DNA of 64,000 nt from JAOUEA01 sp963825685 (GTDB taxonomy: Bacteria > Actinomycetota > UBA4738 > HRBIN12). The position numbers and the translations under genes are program-made. The notes under the pieces are model-generated. The model ran no database searches. It was not told the origin of the DNA and saw only the letters and a list, made by a program, of their open reading frames with translations. The stretch covers positions 124,001 through 188,000 of the forward strand of contig CAWGUD010000007.1 of NCBI GenBank assembly GCA_963825685.1, read 5' to 3'. Every line of letters begins with the position of its first letter. Position 1 is the stretch's first letter. Below are positions 8,283 to 16,283 of this stretch, one piece after another.

Positions 8283-9218
8283 ATGAGAGCGATTCTCAGT
8301 CTTATTCTCGTCCTGACGCTCGCGGCCGTCGGCTGCGGGCGTGGGCCGGAGCGGGGGAACGGGGGCGACGGCTCGATCGACGTGGTCGCGAGCTTCTACC
8401 CCTTGGCGTTCGCGGCTGAGCGTGCGGGCGGCGACGCGGTGACCGTCACGAACCTCACCCCGCCGGGTGTGGAACCGCACGACCTCGAGCTCACCCCCGA
8501 CGACCTGCAGTCGATCGCCGAGGCCGACGTCGTGGTCTACCTGGGAGGTGGGTTCCAGCCGGTCGTCGAGGACGCCGTCGAGGCCGAGGCCACCGGTGTC
8601 ACGATCGACGCGTTCGAGGGCATCGAGCCGGCGCCCGCGCCGCCGGCCGAAGGTCACGGCGACGAGAGCGCCGAGCCGCTCGAGGAGGCGAGCGACCCTC
8701 ATGTGTGGCTCGATCCCATCCTCTACTCGGGCATCGTCACCCGTATCGCGACCGCGCTCGACGAGGTAACTGGCGTCGCAGACGCCGATCGCTTCGCCGC
8801 GAACGCCGAGGACTTCGGCGTGGAACTGTCGACGCTCGACGACGAGTTCCGTCGAGGGCTCGCCCGATGCGGCACCCGGGTGATGATCACGAACCACGCG
8901 GCGTTCGGATACCTCGCCGCCGCGTACGACCTCGAGCAGCGGGCGATCTCGGGGGTCTCGCCGGAGTCCGAGCCCGACCCCGAACGCATCGCCGACCTCG
9001 CGGCGCAGGCGAACGCAGAGGGAGTCACCACGATCTTCACCGAGGTCCTCGTCTCTCCCGAGGTCGCCGAGACGCTGGCAGCCGAAGCCGGCATCGACAC
9101 CGCGGTGCTGAGCCCGTTGGAAGGGCTCACCGACGATCAGGAAGCGGCCGGTGATGACTACCTGTCCGTGATGCGGCAGAACCTGGAGGCGTTGCGAGAT
9201 GGCCTGGTCTGCACCTAG
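8283..9218 (+). CDS. znuA: Zinc ABC transporter substrate-binding lipoprotein
   Basis: 311 residues. The N-terminus is a lipoprotein signal ending in LAAVGC, so the mature protein is anchored outside the membrane. It is a cluster A-I metal-binding protein with conserved histidines in GVEPHDLELTPDDL, SDPHVWLDP and TNHAAFGYL and an acidic ligand near the C-terminus. A short His/Glu-rich loop (EGHGDESAEPLEEASDPH) replaces the long His loop of many ZnuA proteins. It is the first gene of the znuA-znuC-znuB-zur operon. Zinc rather than manganese is inferred from the Fur-family gene and the His-type ligands. Confidence 0.88.
   Translation: MRAILSLILVLTLAAVGCGRGPERGNGGDGSIDVVASFYPLAFAAERAGGDAVTVTNLTPPGVEPHDLELTPDDLQSIAEADVVVYLGGGFQPVVEDAVEAEATGVTIDAFEGIEPAPAPPAEGHGDESAEPLEEASDPHVWLDPILYSGIVTRIATALDEVTGVADADRFAANAEDFGVELSTLDDEFRRGLARCGTRVMITNHAAFGYLAAAYDLEQRAISGVSPESEPDPERIADLAAQANAEGVTTIFTEVLVSPEVAETLAAEAGIDTAVLSPLEGLTDDQEAAGDDYLSVMRQNLEALRDGLVCT
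8284..8298. promoter_or_regulatory. Candidate Zur operator overlapping the znuA start codon
   Basis: TGAGAGCGATTCTCA is an inverted repeat with perfect 5-bp arms (TGAGA-N5-TCTCA), beginning at the T of the znuA ATG. It resembles the TGA..A-N5-T..TCA form of Fur-family zinc boxes. It lies directly downstream of the -10 element, where a bound repressor would block transcription. The regulator is probably the Fur-family protein encoded last in the same operon. Confidence 0.55.
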
Positions 9219-9996
9219 CGTCCAGCCCGTGTCCGGCGGTGACGCGCGCGAGGAGCTCCTCGGGGGCAAGGGACTGACGTTCGGGTACGGCCGCGAGCCG
9301 GTGCTCGAACACGTCGACCTCTCGGTTCGCGCGGGCGAGTTCGTCGCGCTCGTCGGGCCGAACGGATCTGGCAAGTCGACGCTGCTTCGTCTGCTCCTCG
9401 GCTCGCTCGAACCCGATGCCGGCGAGGCCAGGTTGTTCGGCCGGCCCCCGGGGAGCGTGCACCGCCGTGGGCGACTCGGCTACGTGCCGCAGCGCCCCAA
9501 TCTCAACTCGGAGCTGCCGGCCACCGTGCGGGAGATCGTGTCGGCCGGCCGGCTCACCGACGGACGATGGTGGCTGCCGTTGTCGCGCGCCGATCGTCGA
9601 CAGGTCGATCATGCGATCGCGTCGGTGGGCCTCGCCGATCTCGCCAGCCGGCCCTTGAACGAGCTCTCGGGTGGTCAGCAACAGCGCGCGTTCATCGCGC
9701 GGGCGTTCGCCAGCGAGCCGTCGCTGCTCGTGCTCGACGAGCCGATCGCAGGGGTCGACGCCGCCTCGCAACGGCTGTTCCGGGACTCGCTCGTGCATCT
9801 GATCGGTCAGCACGGAGCCGGTGTGCTGCTCGTCTCGCACGAGCTCTCGGCGGTCGCCGACGACGTCGATCGTGTGATCGTGCTGAAGCGCACGGTGCTG
9901 TTCGACGGCGAGCCCGCGGACCTGGCCGCGCGAGGGGTCGGAAGCCTGGGCGTGCACGCCGAGGACCTGCCGATCTGGCTGGAGCATCTCTCGTGA
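9199..9996 (+). CDS. znuC: Zinc ABC transporter ATP-binding protein
   Basis: 265-residue ABC ATPase: Walker A GPNGSGKST, Q-loop YVPQRP, signature ELSGGQQQRAFIAR, Walker B LLVLDEPIAG, H-loop LLVSHEL. The ATG at 9199 overlaps the end of znuA by 20 bp; a GTG at 9229 is an alternative start and would leave an 11-base gap. It powers uptake of metal delivered by the lipoprotein through the ZnuB channel. Its stop overlaps the znuB start (GTGA). Confidence 0.9.
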   Translation: MAWSAPSVQPVSGGDAREELLGGKGLTFGYGREPVLEHVDLSVRAGEFVALVGPNGSGKSTLLRLLLGSLEPDAGEARLFGRPPGSVHRRGRLGYVPQRPNLNSELPATVREIVSAGRLTDGRWWLPLSRADRRQVDHAIASVGLADLASRPLNELSGGQQQRAFIARAFASEPSLLVLDEPIAGVDAASQRLFRDSLVHLIGQHGAGVLLVSHELSAVADDVDRVIVLKRTVLFDGEPADLAARGVGSLGVHAEDLPIWLEHLS

Positions 9997-10850
9997 TCGC
10001 CGAGGTGGCGCTCCCGTACCCGTTCGACCTCGCCTTCATGCAGCGTGCCCTCATCGCGTGCGTCGCGGTGGGAGCGTTCGCCCCCACGATCGGCGTGTTC
10101 CTCGTGCAGAAGCGGCTGTCCCTGATCGGTGACGGTATCGGGCACGTCGCGTTCGCCGGTGTCGGAGCGGGGCTGCTCGCGGCGTGGGCGCCGCTGTGGA
10201 CGGCGCTCGCGTTCGCGGTGGGGGGATCGCTCGGCATCGAATGGTTCCGAGCCCGTCGACGCACGTCGGGCGACGTCGCGCTCGCGATCCTCTTCTACTC
10301 CGGCATCGCGCTCGGCGTGGTGCTGATCTCGGCCGGCGACGGGCTCTCGGCGAACGTGCTCACCTACCTGTTCGGGGGCCCGCTCACGGTGACGAACGAC
10401 GAGGTGTGGGCGATCGTGCTGCTCGGCCTCGGCATCGTGGTCGCCGTGTTCGTGCTGCGCCGCGCGATGTTCTCGGTCGTGACCGACGAGGAATGGTCGC
10501 GGGTCGCCGGGCTTCCCGTCGGCGTCCTGAATGCGCTGCTCGCCGTGCTGACCGCCGTCGCCGTCGTCGCCGCGATGCAGATCGTCGGCATCCTCCTCGT
10601 GGCCGCGATGATGGTGCTGCCGGTGGCGAGCGCGCAGATGCTCGCGCGCTCGTTCTCGGGAGCCCTCGCGATCTCGGTCGCGATCGGCGTCGGCTCGTCG
10701 GTCGCCGGGCTCGCGTTGTCGAGGGTGTTCCCCGGGGGGCTCGCCACGGGAGGCACGATCGTGCTGGTCACGGCGGGCGTCTTCGTGGTGGTCGCAGTCG
10801 CTTCCCGCGCCCTCGCCCGGGGGCGGGGCGCGCGGGAGGCCGACGTATGA
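9993..10850 (+). CDS. znuB: Zinc ABC transporter permease
   Basis: 285-residue ABC-3-type membrane protein with about eight hydrophobic segments, including MQRALIACVAVGAFAPTIGV at the start and the family motif DGIGHVAFAGVG. The GTG at 9993 overlaps the znuC stop, indicating translational coupling. It forms the channel of the ZnuABC importer. Its stop overlaps the start of the downstream regulator (ATGA). Confidence 0.9.
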   Translation: MIAEVALPYPFDLAFMQRALIACVAVGAFAPTIGVFLVQKRLSLIGDGIGHVAFAGVGAGLLAAWAPLWTALAFAVGGSLGIEWFRARRRTSGDVALAILFYSGIALGVVLISAGDGLSANVLTYLFGGPLTVTNDEVWAIVLLGLGIVVAVFVLRRAMFSVVTDEEWSRVAGLPVGVLNALLAVLTAVAVVAAMQIVGILLVAAMMVLPVASAQMLARSFSGALAISVAIGVGSSVAGLALSRVFPGGLATGGTIVLVTAGVFVVVAVASRALARGRGAREADV

Positions 10851-11290
10851 TGCGGCTCGTGGCGCCAGATCTGCACTCGACCGTCGCCGAGCGGTTGCGC
10901 GGCGTCGGGCAGCGATACACGCCGCAGCGGGAAGCGTTGGTCGCGTCCCTCGAGCGCGCGAGGACACCCCTGTCCAGCGCCGAGATCGTCGAGGCGCGAA
11001 CGGGCCCGCAGAGCTCCGTCTACCGTAACCTCGCCGTGCTCGAGCACGCCGGCGTGGTGCGCCGGGTGGTCACCGAGGGGGAGTTCGCACGGTTCGAGCT
11101 CGCGGAGGAGCTCACGGAACACCACCACCACCTGATCTGCTCGAACTGCGGCAAGGTGGAAGACGTGACGATCCCGCCGGATCTCGAGACGACGATGGAT
11201 CGCGCTGTCGACAGGCTGGCGAAACGGAGCGGGTTCGCGAAAGTACGTCATCGCCTCGACCTGATCGGGACCTGCCGCACGTGTGCGTGA
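10847..11290 (+). CDS. zur: Fur-family metalloregulator, probably Zur
   Basis: 147 residues. The N-terminal winged helix contains QRYTPQREALVASL and TGPQSSVYRNLAVLEHAGVV. The C-terminal dimerization and metal domain holds HHHHLICSNCGKVEDV and a terminal CRTC, giving two CxxC pairs for the structural zinc plus the His cluster of the sensing site. Position as the last gene of the zinc uptake operon and a palindrome at the operon start argue for Zur. Feedback is direct: it would repress its own operon when zinc is ample. It starts at 10847 or the overlapping ATG at 10850, and converges with TIGR03943 across 6 bp. Confidence 0.85.
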   Translation: MMRLVAPDLHSTVAERLRGVGQRYTPQREALVASLERARTPLSSAEIVEARTGPQSSVYRNLAVLEHAGVVRRVVTEGEFARFELAEELTEHHHHLICSNCGKVEDVTIPPDLETTMDRAVDRLAKRSGFAKVRHRLDLIGTCRTCA

Positions 11291-11296
11291 GCCTCG

Positions 11297-12011
11297 TCAG
11301 GGTGTGAGGTAGGGCTGCTCCGGCTGCTGGATGGCTTCGATCGACTCGGCCTGCACCAGGATGTCGCTGCCGAGCGGATAGATCGGACCGACGACGCGGA
11401 CCCAGTCGTCGGTCTCGAAGCTTCCCGGAGGCGCGTCCACGACGGTGACGTAGCTGATCGTGGCGTCGGCGACGCAGCACGTGATCACGAACCGTGTCAG
11501 CTGGAAGCGGTCGGCCTCGCCGGGCTCCTCGGTCACGAACCCCTCGATCGTGACCCGCTCGCCGGCCCGGGCCTTGAGCGCGGCCTGCGCATCGACCACC
11601 GCTCGTGCGGCCGCGACGTCGACGAGGTCGATCGGCCCGCTCACGATGCGCGCGCTCGATCCGATCGCGGTCGAGTTCGAGCGCCGGTCCACCGCGTAAG
11701 AGTCGAGTGTGGCCGGCGGCAGCGTGAGCAGCAGCACCACCGGCAGCACGATCACGCCGAACATCCAGGTCTCCCGGGTGCCGAGCGGTTCCGGGGCGCG
11801 CACCCTGGCCGACGCCAGACGTCCGACGGCGGCGACCGTGGCGAGTCCCGGCCCCGAGCGGCACGAGCCACGCGGTGCGCGTGGACAGGTACAGCGACGT
11901 GCGCCCCGCGACCAGCAGGAACCAGAAGAGCCCCGCCCATGCACCGATCGCGAGCGCCGCCGCCACACGCGGCGCGCTGAACCGAAGGCGCTCGTCCTCG
12001 TGTGCGCTCAT
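11297..12011 (-). CDS. TIGR03943 / DUF1980 membrane protein (one frameshift)
   Basis: The N-terminal part (two membrane segments, MSAHEDERLRFSAPRVAAA then AGLFWFLLVAGRTSLYLSTR) and the C-terminal part (another membrane segment, then an OB-like soluble domain with FVITCCVADATISYVTVVD) lie in different frames. A one-base change in the G/C run at 11845-11855 joins them, so this is probably a sequencing error. The family (YcgQ-like) is found with the COG0701 permease, encoded 4 bp upstream here. It has no proven function; genomic links to zinc control are known and fit the neighbouring zur gene. Confidence 0.75.
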
Positions 12012-12015
12012 CCCG

Positions 12016-13038
12016 TCATCCCCAGATCACCTGGATCCAGAGGGTCGCCGCGAGGGTGGTCGCGCCGACCGCGATCACCACCGTGCGCAGGAACCCCCGC
12101 CGATACGTGCCCACGTACAAGGCGGCGAGCTTCAGGTCGACCATCGGTCCGAACACCAGGAACGCGAGCTGCGCCGCGGGACCGAATGCCGTGAACGAGG
12201 CCGCGACGAAGGCGTCGGACTCCGAGCACAGGGACATCACGAACGCGAGCGCCATCATCGCGATAAGGCTCAGCACCGGCAGGCTCGCGACACTGTTCAC
12301 GATGGACTGCGGCACGAACGTCTGGATCGCGGCGGCGAGCGCGGCGCCCATGATCAGGAACCGCGCCATGAACACCACGTCGCCGGTCAGGTGCCCGAAG
12401 AACCGGCGCCACCGTGCCTCGGCGTCATCGACCTCGTGCGCCTCGACCTGGTCGGTCCGTGCCCGCAGAAGGTCGCCCGAGCGCAGCCGACCCATGACCC
12501 ATCCGACCGTCATCGCCACGATGAAGCCGAGCGCCAGGCGCCCGAGCACCATGATCCAGAGGGTGTCTCGTCCGCGATACGCCACGAACGTCGACGCCAC
12601 GACGACCGGGTTCACGATCGGGGCCGCCAGCATGAACGTGATCGCCGCGCTCGGCGCGAGCCCCTTCGCGGCGAGCCGCCGGGCCACGGGCACCGAGCCG
12701 CACTCGCAGACCGGGAACGCCACGCCGGCCGCGGCAGCGGCCGGCAGCTGCAGGCCGCGCGGGAGCAAGGCGATGCGCGCGAACGCCGAGGCGGGCACGA
12801 GCACCTCGATCGCGGCCGAGACGGTTGCGCCGAGCAGGATGAACGGCATCGCCTCGACCAACAGCGAACCGAAGACGATCAGCAGGTTCCGGAGCCAGGG
12901 CATGCTCGAGGGGTCGACGACGCGCACGAGCAGGGCGACGGCGACGAGCACGACCAGCACCGATGCGATCCGAGGACGGTCGCGGTCGCGTGGCGACGGT
13001 TCGGATGACGGTGCTCGAGGCTGTACGTCGACGGCCAT
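12016..13038 (-). CDS. DUF318/COG0701 permease (YcgR/ArsP-like)
   Basis: 340-residue polytopic membrane protein. The family motif PVCECGSVPVARRLAAKGL (Cys pair CEC) and the paired segment PIVNPVVVASTFVAY are clear; a second set of helices begins after a hydrophilic loop (about residues 195-230). Members export or move metal or metalloid species, but the substrate is mostly unknown. It forms a two-gene unit with the TIGR03943 protein, whose stop faces the zur stop. Its ATG overlaps the stop of the upstream phosphatase-like gene (TGATG). Confidence 0.85.
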   Translation of the reverse strand: MAVDVQPRAPSSEPSPRDRDRPRIASVLVVLVAVALLVRVVDPSSMPWLRNLLIVFGSLLVEAMPFILLGATVSAAIEVLVPASAFARIALLPRGLQLPAAAAAGVAFPVCECGSVPVARRLAAKGLAPSAAITFMLAAPIVNPVVVASTFVAYRGRDTLWIMVLGRLALGFIVAMTVGWVMGRLRSGDLLRARTDQVEAHEVDDAEARWRRFFGHLTGDVVFMARFLIMGAALAAAIQTFVPQSIVNSVASLPVLSLIAMMALAFVMSLCSESDAFVAASFTAFGPAAQLAFLVFGPMVDLKLAALYVGTYRRGFLRTVVIAVGATTLAATLWIQVIWG

Positions 13039-14390
13039 CAGCAGTACCTCGAGAAGGCGACGGCGAACGAGGGATACACGTCATCGAACAGGGCTGGACC
13101 ATCCGAGGGGGCGTCGCGCAGCGCATCCGCCACCTGTTGCGCGGTGAGCGAGCGGTCCACGAGCACGTCTCGGTCGAGGAAGAGACCGTCCGCCGCCACC
13201 TCCGCGACGACCGGCGCGCCGAGCGCCGCATCGACATCCGTCGCGAGGTCGGCGGCGTCATCGGCCGGGTCGTCGGGGAGCGATCCGGTGCCGGCCACCA
13301 CGAACGTCGCTCGGGGCACCAGGTCGCGGACCGCCGAGACGATCTCGGCGGTCGCCGTGTCGACGCGCTCGATCCCTCCCCCGAGCACGATGCCCAGCAC
13401 GTCGGTGACGCCGTCCACGCCGAGGTCGCCGGAGGTGACGATCGCTTCGGCCTCTGCCGCCGAGCGACCCGGGTCGTGACCGACGCGGGATACGGTGTCA
13501 TCGTCGGCGGCATCGAGATACCAGCCGTTGCCGATGATGCCGCGGTCGGTGGGACCGGTCACCATCGCGGCCACCCGCGCCCGCCCACCCGAGTCGTGGT
13601 CCAGGTCGTCGGCGAACGTGGCGATGACCGAGCCGGACCCCGGGGTCGACCAGGCGCGTGAGATGTCACCGTCGTCCTCGCGGAACGCCGTGCCCGTGAT
13701 CCCGTGGCTCGAAGGCCGGCCGCCGGTGCCGATCGTGGTGAGCGTCGCGGCGGGGTCCAGCGGCACGGAACCGGTGGTGCCTCCGAGCGTTCCTGAGCCC
13801 TCGCGCAGGCCTCGGCGCAGGAACGGCCATGCCGCCGGATCGCCTTCGAGATCTGCGGAGCCGAGGCCCTTCCACGCGATGATCACCACGAGCGGGGGTG
13901 CATCTCGATGCTCGAGCGCGACGCCGTCGATCGCCTCGCCGGTCCGGACCTCCGGGTGATCGCGCGTGAACCCCGTGATCGACTCAAGCGTGGGAGCGAT
14001 CGCGTCGAGACCGCTTCCCGCAGGCAACTCGCCCCGTCGTACGCCCGCGCCGAAGAACACGATCGGCACGCGGGTATCGGGCACACCGTCGGCCTCACCC
14101 CCCGCCTCGGAACCCGGCCAGGGCACCCGCGTGCCGGGCTGGACCTCCGTCGAGACGATGTCGAGACCCTCGGTCGCCGCCATCACGTCGGGCGACCGTC
14201 CCTCGCGGAAGCCGGCTGCGATCTGATGACGGAGCGCCGAGGGGAGGGGGCAGAACGGGACCGCAGCCTGCGCATCCGCCTCGCCCGCATCGCAGCTGCT
14301 GCCGACGCAGAAGATGCGGAGCACCACCGCCGGTGCGCCCACGAGAGCCAGGACCAGCAGCAAGGTCGAGAGCCGACGACCGATCAGCAC
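13038..14390 (-). CDS. Catalytically degenerate member of the permuted alkaline-phosphatase-like family
   Basis: 450 residues with an N-terminal signal or anchor. It aligns along its length with the other three members: TRVPIVFFGAG and IAPTLESITGF (N-terminal block), then LVVIIAWKGLG, then TLTTIGTGGRPSSHGITG. The metal-binding Asp of the family's VWD motif is Lys174, the nucleophile Thr is Pro213, the nearby His is Leu217, and TADHG is replaced by VVAGTGSLPDD. It therefore probably has no phosphoesterase activity and may bind a ligand or a partner. It keeps the terminal Cys pair (Cys47 and the last residue, Cys450). It is divergent from the active copy, 112 bp away. Confidence 0.65.
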   Translation of the reverse strand: MLIGRRLSTLLLVLALVGAPAVVLRIFCVGSSCDAGEADAQAAVPFCPLPSALRHQIAAGFREGRSPDVMAATEGLDIVSTEVQPGTRVPWPGSEAGGEADGVPDTRVPIVFFGAGVRRGELPAGSGLDAIAPTLESITGFTRDHPEVRTGEAIDGVALEHRDAPPLVVIIAWKGLGSADLEGDPAAWPFLRRGLREGSGTLGGTTGSVPLDPAATLTTIGTGGRPSSHGITGTAFREDDGDISRAWSTPGSGSVIATFADDLDHDSGGRARVAAMVTGPTDRGIIGNGWYLDAADDDTVSRVGHDPGRSAAEAEAIVTSGDLGVDGVTDVLGIVLGGGIERVDTATAEIVSAVRDLVPRATFVVAGTGSLPDDPADDAADLATDVDAALGAPVVAEVAADGLFLDRDVLVDRSLTAQQVADALRDAPSDGPALFDDVYPSFAVAFSRYC

Positions 14391-14502
14391 GCTTCCACGC
14401 TACCGCCTCCGACCAGGGTGTCCGCTCGCGTCCCGGGGCGTCACAGACTCTCCACGCGCCCGGGTTGTCGCGCTCGCTCGGGGTCGTGTTCCCTATCCCG
14501 AC

Positions 14503-16155
14503 ATGCCCGTCCGCCGATCTCTCGTTCCGCTCTCGCTCGCCGCCGTGTTGGTCGGCCTGGTGCTGGTCCGCCCTCCGATCCATGCGGAAGCCCAGTCGGG
14601 CGCGCGGGACCTCGTGTCGGTTGCGTGCTCGCTCCCACACGACGAGCTCCTCCGCATCTGGCGTGGCTGGCGGCCCGACCGAGGGGCGCAGCTCACCTTC
14701 GTGCCGAAGGAGCCGAACTTCGTCGGTTCCGGTCTGCCGCACGTCGGCCCGTGGGATTACATCCAGACGGTGCCGATGCTCTGGTACGGCCCCGGGTTCG
14801 TGCGGGCGCAGGGCGAGGTCGACCGTCCGGTCACCGTGGCGGGTATCGCGCCCACGGCGGCGGAGCTCATGAAGTTCGACGGGTTCCGCGCGCCCGACGG
14901 CCGGCCGATGACCGAGGCGTTGCTGCCCGAGGTCGAGCGCGAGATCCCCAAGCTGCTCGTCACGATGGTGTGGGATGCGGGGGGCATCAACGTGCTCGAG
15001 GCACATCCCAACGCATGGCCCTTCACGAAGTCGCTGATCCCCAAGGGCACGTGGTACACCGACGCGACCGTCGGGTCGTCGCCGACGAGCACTGCGCAGA
15101 TCCACGCGACGATCGGCACGGGCGCCTACCCCCGTCACCACGGCATCGTCGGGCACAACATGCTCGTGGCCGGGCGCATCACCGGCCCGTGGAACCAGGG
15201 CCCGACGTTCTTCATCGAGCCGACCTTCGCCGACGTGTACGACCGTGCCATGGGCAACGAGCCGCTCGCGGGCATCATCGGCACGGTCGACATCCACTTC
15301 GGCATGCTGGGCCACGGCTCGTTCTTCTCCGGCGGCGATCGCGACCTCGCCCTCACCCGATCGGTGATCGGCGGCGAGACGCTCACCGACGAGGGGTTCG
15401 AGTGGAACCTGCCCGAGCGTGAGGCCGCCTACTACGAGCTCGCCGGGTACGCGAACGACGTCGAAGGGTTCGAGCACGACAAGGAGGCGGTCGACCGGGC
15501 CGACGGTCAGCTCGACGGCAAGTGGCGGGACAACGATATCGAAGAGCTGCTGCAGGGCTTCGATACCCCCGCCCGCACCCCGTACCAGCAGAGAGTCGTC
15601 GAAGAGGTGATCCGGCGCGAGGGCTTCGGCGCCGACGGCGTGCCTGATCTGCTGTACCTGAACTTCAAGGAGATCGACTACGTCAGCCACGTGTGGTCGA
15701 TGAACTCCCCGGAGATGCTCGACGCCGTCGTGGCACAGGATCGCGCGATGAAGGACCTCGTCACGTTCCTGAACCGCGAGGTGGGCAAGGGGGAGTGGGC
15801 GATGGTGCTCACGGCCGATCACGCATCGATGCCCGACCCGGCGGCGAGCGGCGGCTATCAGATCTCCACCGGCCCGATGCAGGAGTTGATCGACGAACGC
15901 TTCGGACGGCCGGGCGGCCCAGAGATCGTCGAACTGATGCAACCCACACAGGCCTTCTTGAACGTGGAGGAGCTCGAGGCCAACGGGCACACGGTCGACG
16001 ATGTGGCCCGGTTCATGATGACGTTCACGCAGGCCCAGACGGCGGGCGGCGGGGTCGTCCCGAACCCCGGCGAAGAGAACGACGCGGTGATGCAGGCAGC
16101 CTTTCCGTCCGCGCTGATGCGGGATCTTCCGTGCTTGCCCGAGGCCGCGCGCTGA
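14503..16155 (+). CDS. Exported phosphodiesterase/phosphatase of the alkaline phosphatase superfamily, permuted order
   Basis: 550 residues with a signal peptide (about 1-30). Superfamily elements are present in an unusual order. First comes GLPHVGPWDYIQTVPMLWYG (ligand His80) and VAGIAPTAAELM, which normally close the domain. Then LLVTMVWDAGG (Asp158), SPTSTAQIHATIGTGAYPRH (nucleophile Thr197), EIDYVSHVW (Asp392, His396) and LTADHA (Asp439, His440). The only two cysteines are Cys42 and Cys544, one near each end. The substrate is unknown; phosphate mono- or diesters outside the cell are likely. It lies 128 bp before the large membrane protein gene on the same strand. Confidence 0.8.
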   Translation: MPVRRSLVPLSLAAVLVGLVLVRPPIHAEAQSGARDLVSVACSLPHDELLRIWRGWRPDRGAQLTFVPKEPNFVGSGLPHVGPWDYIQTVPMLWYGPGFVRAQGEVDRPVTVAGIAPTAAELMKFDGFRAPDGRPMTEALLPEVEREIPKLLVTMVWDAGGINVLEAHPNAWPFTKSLIPKGTWYTDATVGSSPTSTAQIHATIGTGAYPRHHGIVGHNMLVAGRITGPWNQGPTFFIEPTFADVYDRAMGNEPLAGIIGTVDIHFGMLGHGSFFSGGDRDLALTRSVIGGETLTDEGFEWNLPEREAAYYELAGYANDVEGFEHDKEAVDRADGQLDGKWRDNDIEELLQGFDTPARTPYQQRVVEEVIRREGFGADGVPDLLYLNFKEIDYVSHVWSMNSPEMLDAVVAQDRAMKDLVTFLNREVGKGEWAMVLTADHASMPDPAASGGYQISTGPMQELIDERFGRPGGPEIVELMQPTQAFLNVEELEANGHTVDDVARFMMTFTQAQTAGGGVVPNPGEENDAVMQAAFPSALMRDLPCLPEAAR

Positions 16156-16283
16156 CGTGCACGAGCGCTTCCGGGGCACGGGGGTGCGGCTCGTCTATCC
16201 TGTGGCGGTCCCCATGACCTCCCGCGGGGTTGTGGGCTGCCCGAACGACTCCTTCCCCACGACGTGAGAGAGGAACCCGCTCC

